Origin: Cocleimonas flava
GTDB lineage: Bacteria; Pseudomonadota; Gammaproteobacteria; Thiotrichales; Thiotrichaceae
DNA: 64,000 bases
Direction: 5' to 3'
Assembly (NCBI RefSeq): GCF_004339015.1
Contig: NZ_SMFQ01000002.1
Coordinates: 1,055,351 to 1,119,350 of the forward strand
Position 1 is the first letter of the stretch. Each line of letters starts with the position of its first letter. Positions 17,773-26,199 of this stretch are shown here, one piece after another. A program made the translations under genes and the position numbers. The notes beneath the pieces were generated by a model. The model had not been told where the DNA came from and did not search any database. It saw only the letters and a program-made list of their open reading frames with translations.

Positions 17773-19809
17773 TTAAATGTCTTTCATCAAACGCAATGCA
17801 TCGTAAATTGCTGCGTGCGTATTACGTGCAGATACCGCATCACCAATTCTAAATAATTGAAACGATCCTTCAGGGTTCTCTTTGAAATCCTGCTGTTTAC
17901 CTTCGATCAACGCATCATAATTAACAGCACCAAGATTGGAAGAAAGAGGCTTGAGATCAAAATACAAATCTTCCATCGGCAGTGTTCCATGATTTATGAT
18001 CACTTGGTCGTAGAATTTATCTTCTCTAAGGTCGCTATAATCGGTGCCAATAATGGCTTTTAGTTGATCCCCTTCCTGCATAACATCCATCAGTCTTCGG
18101 GTAACGGTGAAGGTCACGTCTTTATCTTGAAGGCTACGCATATAAGGCACTAGATTCATTGCCATGACTTCGGGTGCAAAACTTCTGTCAGGGGTCATGA
18201 TTTCAACTTTTGCGCCAGTCTTAGCGATAACTTCGGCAGCTTGCAAACCAGGGTGATCACCCGCGTCGTCAAAGATAAGCACATTCTTCCCTGGAGCTTC
18301 ATGCCCAGAAATAATATCCCAGCTGGATGAAACCAAATGGTTACCTGTTTCTAATACTTCAGTATCTGGCCAACCGCCTGTCGCGATGATGACTACATCG
18401 GGGTTTTCTGCATTTACCTCGTCGGCTTCCGCATAGGTATTGAATTTAAACTCGACACCTAAGTCCTTACACTGTTGCATGCGCCAGTCGATGATACCGA
18501 TCATATCCTGACGACGTTTAGATAACGCTGTGAGAAGCACTTGCCCACCCGCTTCAGCGGCCGCTTCGAGAACAGTCACTGTATGTCCGCGTTCGCCAGC
18601 AACGCGTGCCGCTTCCAGACCTGCTGGGCCAGCGCCAATAATAACCACTTTCTTTTGCGTGGTGGCTTTGGGAATATCATGCGGCATGGTTAGCTCACGA
18701 CCCGTCGCCGCGTTATGCATACACAATGCATCACCTGCCTGATAGATGCGGTCTAGGCAGTAATTAGCGCCAACACAGGGGCGAATATCGTGTTCGCGTC
18801 CCTGCGTAATCTTACGCACAATATGCGGATCAGCGATATGAGCGCGTGTCATGCCTACCATATCTAACAGACTTTCCGATATAGCATGTCGGGCTGTTGC
18901 AATATCGGGAATTTTCGCAGCGTGAAACGTTGGCATGCCTGTTTCTTTTCTGACTTGCCCTGCAAAATCTAAATGCGGTGAACTAGGCATCCCCTGAATC
19001 GGAATGAGATCGGTCAAGCCAGCATCATGGTTGATACGTCCACGCACTACATTGAGAAAATCCACCATGCCACTGTCACGGAATAGTTTAGATATTTCAA
19101 TGCCATCTTCGGGTGTTAAGCCTTGTTTGTGAACTTCATCAGCGGTGTAACGCATACCGACTAAAAAGTCTGGTCCCACGCGCTCACGGATTGCTTCCAG
19201 CACTTCCATGGTAAAGCGAACCCGATTGTTTAAATCACCACCATAAGGTGCGTCCAAAGAGTTAGTAATCGGGGACCAGAACTGATCCATCAAGTGTCCA
19301 TAAGCTTGCAGTTCGATGCCATCCATACCACCCGCTTTCATGCGTTCTGCGGCATCTGCGTAATCTTTAATCAGGCGCGTAATATCCCAACCTTCAATTC
19401 TTTTGGGAAAGGCTCTATGTGATGGTTCGCGGCGGTGTGATGATGATATCGCTGGCAACCAGTCACCTTTGCCCCAACCGGTGCGACGTCCTAAATGGGT
19501 TAACTGAATCATTACTGCACAATCGTGTTCATGGCAGGCATCTGTTAGTTGTTGAATCCAAGGTACGACTTCATCTTTATACGCCAGAATATTATTAAAC
19601 ACCGGCGGGCTGTCTTTGGATACTGCAGCCGATCCCGCTGTCATGGTTAATGCAACACCAGCTTTGGCGCGCTCAGCATGATAGGCCGCATAACGTTCTT
19701 TGGGCATGCCATCTTCAGGATAAGCAGGCTCATGGCTGGTAATCATGATGCGATTTTTTAAGGTTAAATGTTTTAACTGATAAGGCTGTAAAAGTGGATC
19801 GTTAGTCAA
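17773..19809 (-). CDS. DgcA/StcD-type NADH:flavin oxidoreductase (N-methyl demethylase family)
   Basis: A 678-residue flavoprotein with an N-terminal FMN-binding TIM barrel (about 1-345) and C-terminal FAD/NAD(P) Rossmann domains (about 385-678; KKVVIIGAGPAGLEAARVAGERGHTVTVLE). This layout is shared by trimethylamine dehydrogenase, 2,4-dienoyl-CoA reductase, dimethylglycine protein A and stachydrine demethylases. The cluster loop reads C-VG-A-NY-C-LDRIYQAGDAL-C: the second of four usual 4Fe-4S cysteines is Ala, as I recall for the StcD/DgcA branch. RIEGWDITRLIKDYADAAERMKAGGMDGIELQAYGHLMDQF supports that branch. A LysR gene diverges from it. Substrate is probably an N-methylated amino acid or betaine, inferred from family only. 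Confidence 0.82.
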   Translation of the reverse strand: MTNDPLLQPYQLKHLTLKNRIMITSHEPAYPEDGMPKERYAAYHAERAKAGVALTMTAGSAAVSKDSPPVFNNILAYKDEVVPWIQQLTDACHEHDCAVMIQLTHLGRRTGWGKGDWLPAISSSHRREPSHRAFPKRIEGWDITRLIKDYADAAERMKAGGMDGIELQAYGHLMDQFWSPITNSLDAPYGGDLNNRVRFTMEVLEAIRERVGPDFLVGMRYTADEVHKQGLTPEDGIEISKLFRDSGMVDFLNVVRGRINHDAGLTDLIPIQGMPSSPHLDFAGQVRKETGMPTFHAAKIPDIATARHAISESLLDMVGMTRAHIADPHIVRKITQGREHDIRPCVGANYCLDRIYQAGDALCMHNAATGRELTMPHDIPKATTQKKVVIIGAGPAGLEAARVAGERGHTVTVLEAAAEAGGQVLLTALSKRRQDMIGIIDWRMQQCKDLGVEFKFNTYAEADEVNAENPDVVIIATGGWPDTEVLETGNHLVSSSWDIISGHEAPGKNVLIFDDAGDHPGLQAAEVIAKTGAKVEIMTPDRSFAPEVMAMNLVPYMRSLQDKDVTFTVTRRLMDVMQEGDQLKAIIGTDYSDLREDKFYDQVIINHGTLPMEDLYFDLKPLSSNLGAVNYDALIEGKQQDFKENPEGSFQLFRIGDAVSARNTHAAIYDALRLMKDI

Positions 19810-19849
19810 AGGTTTATCCTCGGTGTAGTCGGTTGTTTACTTAATTATC

Positions 19850-19876
19850 AAAAAATGGCCTAAAAGTAGGGGGGTG
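19850..19876 (+). repeat. G6 interspersed element, copy 5 (divergent gap)
   Basis: A-tract 19850-19855, TGGCCTA, core AAGTAGGGGGGTG at 19864-19876 (perfect). It lies 41 bases before the start of the minus-strand flavoprotein gene and about 110 bases before the LysR start, inside the shared promoter region, so it may affect regulation. Confidence 0.85.
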
Positions 19877-19988
19877 TGTTTTGGTTTCTTCATTAGTTAA
19901 AGTCATGTCAAAAATTTCTACTAGAATAGTGAGATGAATATACCAGCTACTAATATGATGGAGAACGTCTCTCGTTTTCATAAATGAC

Positions 19989-20891
19989 ATGAAAAAAATT
20001 AATATCAATCTGCTCAACAATAAGTCTTTACTGGCATTTCATATTGCAGCTAAAACCAGCAGCTTTACCCGTGCTGCAGAAACGCTTAATGTCGGCCAGC
20101 CTGCGATAAGCCATGCGGTTAGGCAATTAGAGTCCATTCTCGATACCACCTTGTTCAAGCGCCAGCATGACGGTGTAAAGCTGACCAGTGAAGGTGAAGT
20201 GCTCGCTCATTATTTGAGTAAAGGGTTTGGTTCTATACAACAAGGGCTGGAAGCTTTGATGGTTGAAAACCAGTATGAGATTACGCTGCATATCTCAACT
20301 TCATTAGCGAGCCACTGGTTGATGCCACGTATTGCTAAATTTAAACAGAGCCATCCGAATATCCAGTTACGCTGTATTACGCAAGATACCGATAACGAAG
20401 TACAGAACGGTGGTTTTGATTTATGTTTTCCACTGGGACAAGTTAGCTGGGACGGTTTCGAACGCTACAAGTTTGTCGATGAAGTGATAACGCCTGTTTG
20501 TAGCCCTGCGTATTTAAAAACTTCGCCACCATTAAGCAAAATCGAACACTTGGCAGACCATGCTTTAATCCACCTTGAGGAGCGTTATACACATCGCTTT
20601 GATTGGCAGGATTTATTTGAAGATGCAAACCTGAACTACAGTAATTCCAAAGCAGAAGAGAGCTTCAATGATTACTCGGTTGTGGTGCAAGCGGTTTTAG
20701 AAGGGCAAGGTATAGCACTGGGGTGGAAGCATTTAATAGACCCACTCATTCAGCAGGGAAAGTTGATTGCGCCATTGGATCTTGAAATCAAAACGTATCA
20801 CCCTTTCTATATAATTATCCCTAAGAATAAAGCAAAAAATCAGGCAGTTATGCTGTTGAGAGATTGGTTGTTGGCAGAAATAGCGAGTTAG
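19989..20891 (+). CDS. LysR-family regulator (GcvA-like), divergent from the DgcA-like gene
   Basis: A 300-residue LysR regulator. The N-terminal winged helix-turn-helix reads LLAFHIAAKTSSFTRAAETLNVGQPAISHAVRQLESILDTTLFKR, followed by the effector-binding domain (LHISTSLASHWLMPRIAKFKQSHPNIQLRC), the GcvA-type pattern. The divergent arrangement with the flavoprotein gene (179-base gap) is the classic layout for autoregulation plus control of the neighbour. Ligand unknown. Convergent with ybaK. Confidence 0.92.
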   Translation: MKKININLLNNKSLLAFHIAAKTSSFTRAAETLNVGQPAISHAVRQLESILDTTLFKRQHDGVKLTSEGEVLAHYLSKGFGSIQQGLEALMVENQYEITLHISTSLASHWLMPRIAKFKQSHPNIQLRCITQDTDNEVQNGGFDLCFPLGQVSWDGFERYKFVDEVITPVCSPAYLKTSPPLSKIEHLADHALIHLEERYTHRFDWQDLFEDANLNYSNSKAEESFNDYSVVVQAVLEGQGIALGWKHLIDPLIQQGKLIAPLDLEIKTYHPFYIIIPKNKAKNQAVMLLRDWLLAEIAS

Positions 20892-20916
20892 AAAGTATGA
20901 AATATAGCCAGTTCTG

Positions 20917-20943
20917 AAAAATACCGTCCAAAGTAGGGGGGTG
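20917..20943 (+). repeat. G6 interspersed element, copy 6
   Basis: A-tract 20917-20921, ACCGTCC variant, perfect core AAGTAGGGGGGTG at 20931-20943, in the 65-base convergent gap between the LysR gene and ybaK (14 bases from the ybaK stop). Confidence 0.85.
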
Positions 20944-20956
20944 CCTTTTGAATAAT

Positions 20957-21427
20957 TTAGGCTTTTATATTTGCTGTTTTGGCATTGCAAAGCTTAATTA
21001 AATCTCCTGGGGCTAACTCTATCTCCAGGCCTCGTTTGCCTGCGCTGACATAAATCGTTTCAAAGCCAGTAGCAGATTCATCTAAAACAAAAGGCAAACG
21101 TTTTTTCTGCCCGAGCGGGCTGATGCCACCCAGAATATAACCTGTCGCTTTTTCAGCTTCTGCCGGATCAGCCATTGATGCTTTCTTAAAGCCCAATGCT
21201 TTAGCCGCAGATTTTAAATTGAGTTGATTACTAACGGGGACAATCGCAACCGCAAGTTGATTCGAATCAGTAGCTGCAATGAGCAATGTTTTGAAAACCC
21301 GATTGGGGGAAATATCGAGTAAAGTCGCGGCTTCCTCCCCATAGGAAGAAGCCTGCGAATCATGCGAGTATTCATGCAATGTATACCGAATACCTGCTTT
21401 CTTGGCTGCATCGACTGCTGGAGTCAT
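20957..21427 (-). CDS. ybaK: Cys-tRNA(Pro) deacylase, YbaK/EbsC family
   Basis: A 156-residue editing enzyme that hydrolyses Cys-tRNA(Pro) formed by mistakes of prolyl-tRNA synthetase. Family signatures: YGEEAATLLDISPNRVFKTLLIA (the catalytic-pocket lysine lies in RVFKTLL), AIVPVSNQLNLKSAAKALG, and YILGGISPLGQKKRLPFVLDE. Length matches E. coli YbaK (159). It starts 24 bases downstream of the secreted unknown gene on the same strand, so the two may be cotranscribed. Confidence 0.95.
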   Translation of the reverse strand: MTPAVDAAKKAGIRYTLHEYSHDSQASSYGEEAATLLDISPNRVFKTLLIAATDSNQLAVAIVPVSNQLNLKSAAKALGFKKASMADPAEAEKATGYILGGISPLGQKKRLPFVLDESATGFETIYVSAGKRGLEIELAPGDLIKLCNAKTANIKA

Positions 21428-21451
21428 TTGCAGTGATCTCTCTTTACAGCC

Positions 21452-23161
21452 TTATTTGTCATACATAAGGTGGTAGTTAATCACTAAGCCACGTTTATCT
21501 GCACTGGTTTCAGATAAGAATTTGCCAGACATTCCGCCGACTGATTCCATCATTTCCACATCTTTGTTATCCGGCATCGCTTTTTTCATGATGCTGGCAA
21601 TTTTTTCCATATAACGTTTGCCATCGATACCCGAGAAAGAGATTTGTGGTTTGTCATTTTTATATTCAACCAAAGAAGGCTTATCGTTGCCGACCATAAT
21701 GTTTAATGACTTGTCACTCTTGCTTAAGTAGATATCCGGAACCGGTTGACCTCGACTAGGAATAAGTCCATCAGGCAGTTTAACCGCAGATCCATCTTCA
21801 GGAATTTTTAAAGACATTAGTGGCGGAGCCATCATGCCAACCATAGAAAGCAAGCCTTTAGGGTCGTCTGTTCCTAATGAAATATAAGCATCAATCTTTT
21901 TAGGTTGCATGCTGTCATCCAGCTCAACATCAGAGACTGAAGCATAAATAGATTTGAATTGAGACAGTCCCATATTCATTACCATCGCCATGCCACCCAT
22001 GCCTTTACGGATTTCTTGTGGTTTGATTGAAGTACATTTATTTGCTTCGCCTGCTGCGATCAAGAAGCTTGAGTAATCCGTAAGTGCATCACGTAGCTTT
22101 TTGAAGTCGATATTCACACCGAATTCGAAGATGGAACCATCAGCACGTTGCGGAATATTGCTTGGGTTCGCTAGCGTTTGCAGGCTGGTGCTCACTGCCG
22201 GAGACGTCTTCATCAATAATTCGTACTTCATTGATGCCGCTTTTAATTCTTTAGTACCCAGTAGAATTTCAGGCATATTGTCTACGTGTTGCTCGACAAC
22301 CGCTAAACAACCTTCTAGTTCTTTATCATCAACTTCACCTTTCATGCTTTCCGCAATCAATGGTTTCGATTTGTTGAAAACACTCTTTAAGTTGACGAAG
22401 CCGTCGCCATAACCTTTGTAGTCATTGTCTTTTAAGAAAGTATCCCACTTAGCAACGCTGTAAGATTCTTTAGGATCCGCTTTGCCAGTAAGATGAGAAA
22501 TCATCGCTTCTTTCTTATCAGGTGTAAATGCAGATACTGCAATCTGGTTTTCCAGGAAGACTAAAGCCATTGCCATCTCACCCGTTGGGTTCGTTGACGT
22601 AAAGCAGTCTAGATCGCCACATTTAGTGAATTCTACTTTGTAGCCGGATTTTTCTTCAGCACGTTTGATCATAGCCATTAGCTTTTCTTTGCTGGCGTAG
22701 CTAATGCGCATCACAGGCATCATGTCATAACCATAAACCATGCTGTTGGCTTTCTTCGAAAGACCTGTTTCTTCAAACTTATCTTTAGCGAGTAAGTCAC
22801 TGTAGTCCGCCATTAGTGCATTGAAGAACTTCTCAGCATCAGGACTCTCTTTTTCTCCGCCCTCGGCTTTATCATCAGCATCTGATTTAGCCTGCGCTTT
22901 TGAGAACATGGCAAGCATGTCTTTACCACGCTTTAAATGGTATTCCATGACTTCTTCAGGGATAGCATTTTTATTCGCCAGTAAATAAGACGTATTAGCG
23001 GGAACATGTGCCAACATGCTTTCAAAGCCAGCTCCACTTTTTGATCCACCGAATAAGTTTGAGAAAAAACCATCAGCGTGTACAGCCGTTGTAGAAACAG
23101 CCGCCAGTGAAACTGCCAGGGCAAGTGTAGAGCCTGAGAGTGCTTTGTTAAATAATTTCAA
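21452..23161 (-). CDS. Secreted protein of unknown function
   Basis: A 569-residue protein with a signal peptide (MKLFNKALSGSTLALAVSLA, cleavage likely after AVHA at about residue 29). The mature part begins FFSNLFGGSKSGAGFESMLAHVPANTSYLLANK. This 'barrier of energy' opening plus internal phrases such as MAMALVFLENQIAVSAFTPDKKEAMISHLTG recall the DUF3352-type group of large periplasmic proteins, but I cannot assign a family with confidence. Two cysteine pairs (KCGDLDC and GCLAV with NKCTS) suggest disulfides in the periplasm. Lysine- and methionine-rich. Directly upstream of ybaK, with which it shares strand. Confidence 0.6.
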   Translation of the reverse strand: MKLFNKALSGSTLALAVSLAAVSTTAVHADGFFSNLFGGSKSGAGFESMLAHVPANTSYLLANKNAIPEEVMEYHLKRGKDMLAMFSKAQAKSDADDKAEGGEKESPDAEKFFNALMADYSDLLAKDKFEETGLSKKANSMVYGYDMMPVMRISYASKEKLMAMIKRAEEKSGYKVEFTKCGDLDCFTSTNPTGEMAMALVFLENQIAVSAFTPDKKEAMISHLTGKADPKESYSVAKWDTFLKDNDYKGYGDGFVNLKSVFNKSKPLIAESMKGEVDDKELEGCLAVVEQHVDNMPEILLGTKELKAASMKYELLMKTSPAVSTSLQTLANPSNIPQRADGSIFEFGVNIDFKKLRDALTDYSSFLIAAGEANKCTSIKPQEIRKGMGGMAMVMNMGLSQFKSIYASVSDVELDDSMQPKKIDAYISLGTDDPKGLLSMVGMMAPPLMSLKIPEDGSAVKLPDGLIPSRGQPVPDIYLSKSDKSLNIMVGNDKPSLVEYKNDKPQISFSGIDGKRYMEKIASIMKKAMPDNKDVEMMESVGGMSGKFLSETSADKRGLVINYHLMYDK

Positions 23162-23263
23162 TGTGAGTACCTTCGCGTTTATAGTTGTGAATATGCTTTG
23201 TTATATTTTTACTGATTAAAACAGTTAATAACAGCGCAGTTTATCAAAGTTTATTACGTTAAA

Positions 23264-25681
23264 ATGTGGAATATGTACAAAAAACAAAAATTATTGGGCT
23301 TCATTTTAAGCAGGCAATGGCGCGACACTGCGGATGGAATCAACCTAAGTTTTTGGGTGAGTACTGAACAGGGCCCTGTACATATCTTGATAGATAGACA
23401 GCAAGCCGTTTGTTTTGTTCGACGTTCTAATGAGTTAAAAGTTGATGCTTCGGTTCAACGCAAACCACTTGAGTTGAGAACTTTCGATCACGAAGCGGTA
23501 GATGGTCTATATTTCCCGCAGCAACGCCAGCTGAATACATTGCGTGAGCATCTCGCTTACAATAAGCAGCAATTACTAGAGTCTGAAATTAAACCCACCG
23601 AACGCTATCTGATGGAGCGCTTTATCACCGCTTCTGTTGAAATTAGTGGTGACGCGATTCAGCGCGAAGGGTATCTCGAATTCATAAACCCAGTGATGAA
23701 ACCCGCAGAATATGAGCCTGAATTCAACGTGGTTTCACTGGATATCGAAACAGAAGACCTCAGAGGAAAACTGTATTCCATTGCCGTAACGAGCAACGAT
23801 GTTGAAGTAGTCTTTATGAATAAAGACGAGCCAGAAAGGCACAAGGGTAATGGAAATATTCACTGGTGTTACAGCGAAAGAGATGTGCTGCAACAATTTT
23901 TCCAATGGATGAAACAGCACGACCCTGATGTCATCATCGGCTGGAATGTTGTGGCTTTTGATCTGGATTTTCTGCAATGGAAATGTAAGCAATTGCACTT
24001 GCCATTTGATATTGGCAGAGGGAATAAAAGAGACAGCAAAAATGCTGGCGGAGCATCGAGCTATCAAAATTCAGCCATACTCACGCCACAAGTCAGCGGC
24101 CAACTGTACATTGCCCGAATCCCCGGTAGAGTTGTCCTAGATGGAATCACCTGTTTACGAGGTGCATTTTATTCGTTTGAAAGCTTTGCTCTGGATCATG
24201 TCGCCGAACAGCTATTGGGTCGTAAAAAGCTGATTAGTGAAGATAAAAATAACGCTCAAAGTGGGGGGGTGCCATTAGATAAATTAAACGAGATACGTCG
24301 TCAATATCAAGAAGACCCCGTCGCTTTGGCTGAATACAATCTGGAAGATTGCCGATTAGTTGCCGATATTTTTGAGAAAACTGACATGCTGAGCTTTTCC
24401 ATCCAGCGCGCAAAAATGACCGGACTAGCGATCGACCGACAGGGAGGTTCGACGGCGGCGTTCGATAATCTCTATTTACCGAGATTACACCGACAAGGCT
24501 ATGTGGCACCAGATATCGGGAGCCAACTTAATACCAAGACTAGTCCCGGTGGCTATGTGATGGATTCATTGCCGGGTTTGTATGAGAACGTGCTGGTGCT
24601 GGATTTTAAAAGCCTGTACCCCAGTATTATCAGAACCTTCAAGATAGATCCGATGGGACTCGCTGAAGGGCTTTCTCAACATCACTTAGATGACACTATC
24701 CCCGGTTTTTTAGAGGCAGAATTCTCTCGCGAAAAACACATATTGCCGGATATTGTTACCCGACTTTGGCAGCAACGTGACGAGGCAAAAAAAGAAAATA
24801 ATAAGCCCTTATCCTATGCGATTAAAATCATCATGAATTCCTTTTACGGTGTTCTTGGCTCATCTGGCTGCCGTTTTTTTAATCCACAACTCGCCAGTAG
24901 TATCACCATGCGAGGTCATGAAATTATTCAAACCAGCAAAGAGCTCATTGAGCAGCAAGGCTATTCTGTCATTTATGGGGATACCGATTCCGTCTTTGTA
25001 TTACTGGGTGAAGGGAAAGAGAGGAGTGAATGCCAGAGTATCGGAGAGCAATTACAAACAATCTTGAATGTCTGGTGGAAACAGCATTTGCTGGATGAGT
25101 TTGACATCGAGTCTAATTTGGAAATTGAATTCGAAACACATTACTTACGCTTCTTAATGCCCACTATTCGAGGTGCTGAAACGGGCAGTAAAAAACGCTA
25201 CGCCGGAATGATTCAAACTGGAGCGGATGAAAATTCAGAGAAGTTAATGGTCTTTAAAGGCTTAGAAACAGTGCGTACAGACTGGACGCCTTTGGCACGA
25301 GAATTTCAACAGGAACTATATAAACGCATCTTCAATAATCAGCCCTATGAAGAGTATATTTCAGAAACACACGATGCTTTGATTAATGGTGAATTAGATC
25401 ATAAATTAACTTATACCAAGCGTTTGCGCAGACCACTGGAAAGTTATACGAGTACTCAGCCACCACAGGTTAAAGCGGCGCGAAAAATGAAAAACCCGGG
25501 TAGAAAAATCCAATATGTCATCACTTTGAACGGCCCAGAACCGATCGAAAGTTTAGATTCTATTCCGGATTATCAACACTATGTGGATAAACAATTGGCG
25601 CCTGTAGCAGATAGTATTTTGTATTTTTTAGGTACAACATTCGAAAAAATCACAGCCCGCCAGCTTGACGTATTTGGTTAA
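23264..25681 (+). CDS. polB: DNA polymerase II (family B)
   Basis: An 805-residue repair polymerase with 3'-5' proofreading, used in SOS and replication restart (E. coli enzyme 783). Exonuclease motifs: SLDIETEDL (Asp near residue 160), NVVAFDLDFLQ (about 228-238) and EYNLEDCRLV (about 356). Polymerase motifs: A, DFKSLYPSI (about 447); B, KIIMNSFYGVLG; C, YGDTDSVFV (about 571-579). All catalytic acidic residues are present. Near residues 329-337 the coding sequence contains a near-perfect copy of the interspersed G-rich element (NAQSGGVPL). The start at 23264 has no strong ribosome-binding site; ATG at 23273 is an alternative. Divergent from the secreted unknown. Confidence 0.97.
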   Translation: MWNMYKKQKLLGFILSRQWRDTADGINLSFWVSTEQGPVHILIDRQQAVCFVRRSNELKVDASVQRKPLELRTFDHEAVDGLYFPQQRQLNTLREHLAYNKQQLLESEIKPTERYLMERFITASVEISGDAIQREGYLEFINPVMKPAEYEPEFNVVSLDIETEDLRGKLYSIAVTSNDVEVVFMNKDEPERHKGNGNIHWCYSERDVLQQFFQWMKQHDPDVIIGWNVVAFDLDFLQWKCKQLHLPFDIGRGNKRDSKNAGGASSYQNSAILTPQVSGQLYIARIPGRVVLDGITCLRGAFYSFESFALDHVAEQLLGRKKLISEDKNNAQSGGVPLDKLNEIRRQYQEDPVALAEYNLEDCRLVADIFEKTDMLSFSIQRAKMTGLAIDRQGGSTAAFDNLYLPRLHRQGYVAPDIGSQLNTKTSPGGYVMDSLPGLYENVLVLDFKSLYPSIIRTFKIDPMGLAEGLSQHHLDDTIPGFLEAEFSREKHILPDIVTRLWQQRDEAKKENNKPLSYAIKIIMNSFYGVLGSSGCRFFNPQLASSITMRGHEIIQTSKELIEQQGYSVIYGDTDSVFVLLGEGKERSECQSIGEQLQTILNVWWKQHLLDEFDIESNLEIEFETHYLRFLMPTIRGAETGSKKRYAGMIQTGADENSEKLMVFKGLETVRTDWTPLAREFQQELYKRIFNNQPYEEYISETHDALINGELDHKLTYTKRLRRPLESYTSTQPPQVKAARKMKNPGRKIQYVITLNGPEPIESLDSIPDYQHYVDKQLAPVADSILYFLGTTFEKITARQLDVFG
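24243..24271 (+). repeat. G6 interspersed element, copy 7, inside polB
   Basis: A-tract 24245-24249, AACGCTC, core AAGTGGGGGGGTG at 24259-24271 (one mismatch to consensus) and CCATTA after it, as in intergenic copies. It is in frame (A|AGT|GGG|GGG|GTG) and codes for part of a variable loop just before exonuclease motif III. Confidence 0.7.
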
Positions 25682-25706
25682 AAAAACGCCTCTAAGTAGG
25701 GGGGTG
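25680..25706 (+). repeat. G6 interspersed element, copy 8, after polB
   Basis: A-tract 25680-25686 overlapping the polB TAA stop, CGCCTCT, perfect core at 25694-25706 then GGCTTAAA. Orientation does not fit a terminator for polB. The remaining sequence up to 26199 (about 490 bases) is AT-rich; I see no gene or strong hairpin in it. Confidence 0.87.
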
Positions 25707-26199
25707 GCTTAAATAAATTGCTGCTAATTGACCTTTTCTTATAAGCAGAAAGTCTCATTTTTGAAGTGAATTTCAGGATTATGTAAGCGATTTCATGCTT
25801 TTTTAGGTCAATTATTCGTCTAATTTATCTAATTACGATGATGTTTATCAAAGCAGTCATCATTATTTTTTTCAGTATTTCTTTTTAGATTTTACTTTGT
25901 TTATTTCCAAAAAATTACCCTATACCCCGCGTTATTGCTGACTCTAGTCTTAGGTGAACACACTCGGAGGCCGCTATCTAGCTCACTTTTTTCCACTGGC
26001 ACTATAAGTTTCTTGCAACTGGCTTCAAGTAAACTCTGAATCTTGTCTATAGTTATTACTAGGACACAAATTTATTACTAAAATATTAAGGAAATGCCTC
26101 TCTGGTCCATTTGGTAAAGAAAATTGGTTCTACTGCTCAGTGTTTTCAAGCTTTAGAATTTTTGTTTCTAAAAACAACGATGCGAGAGAGAGGATGATG

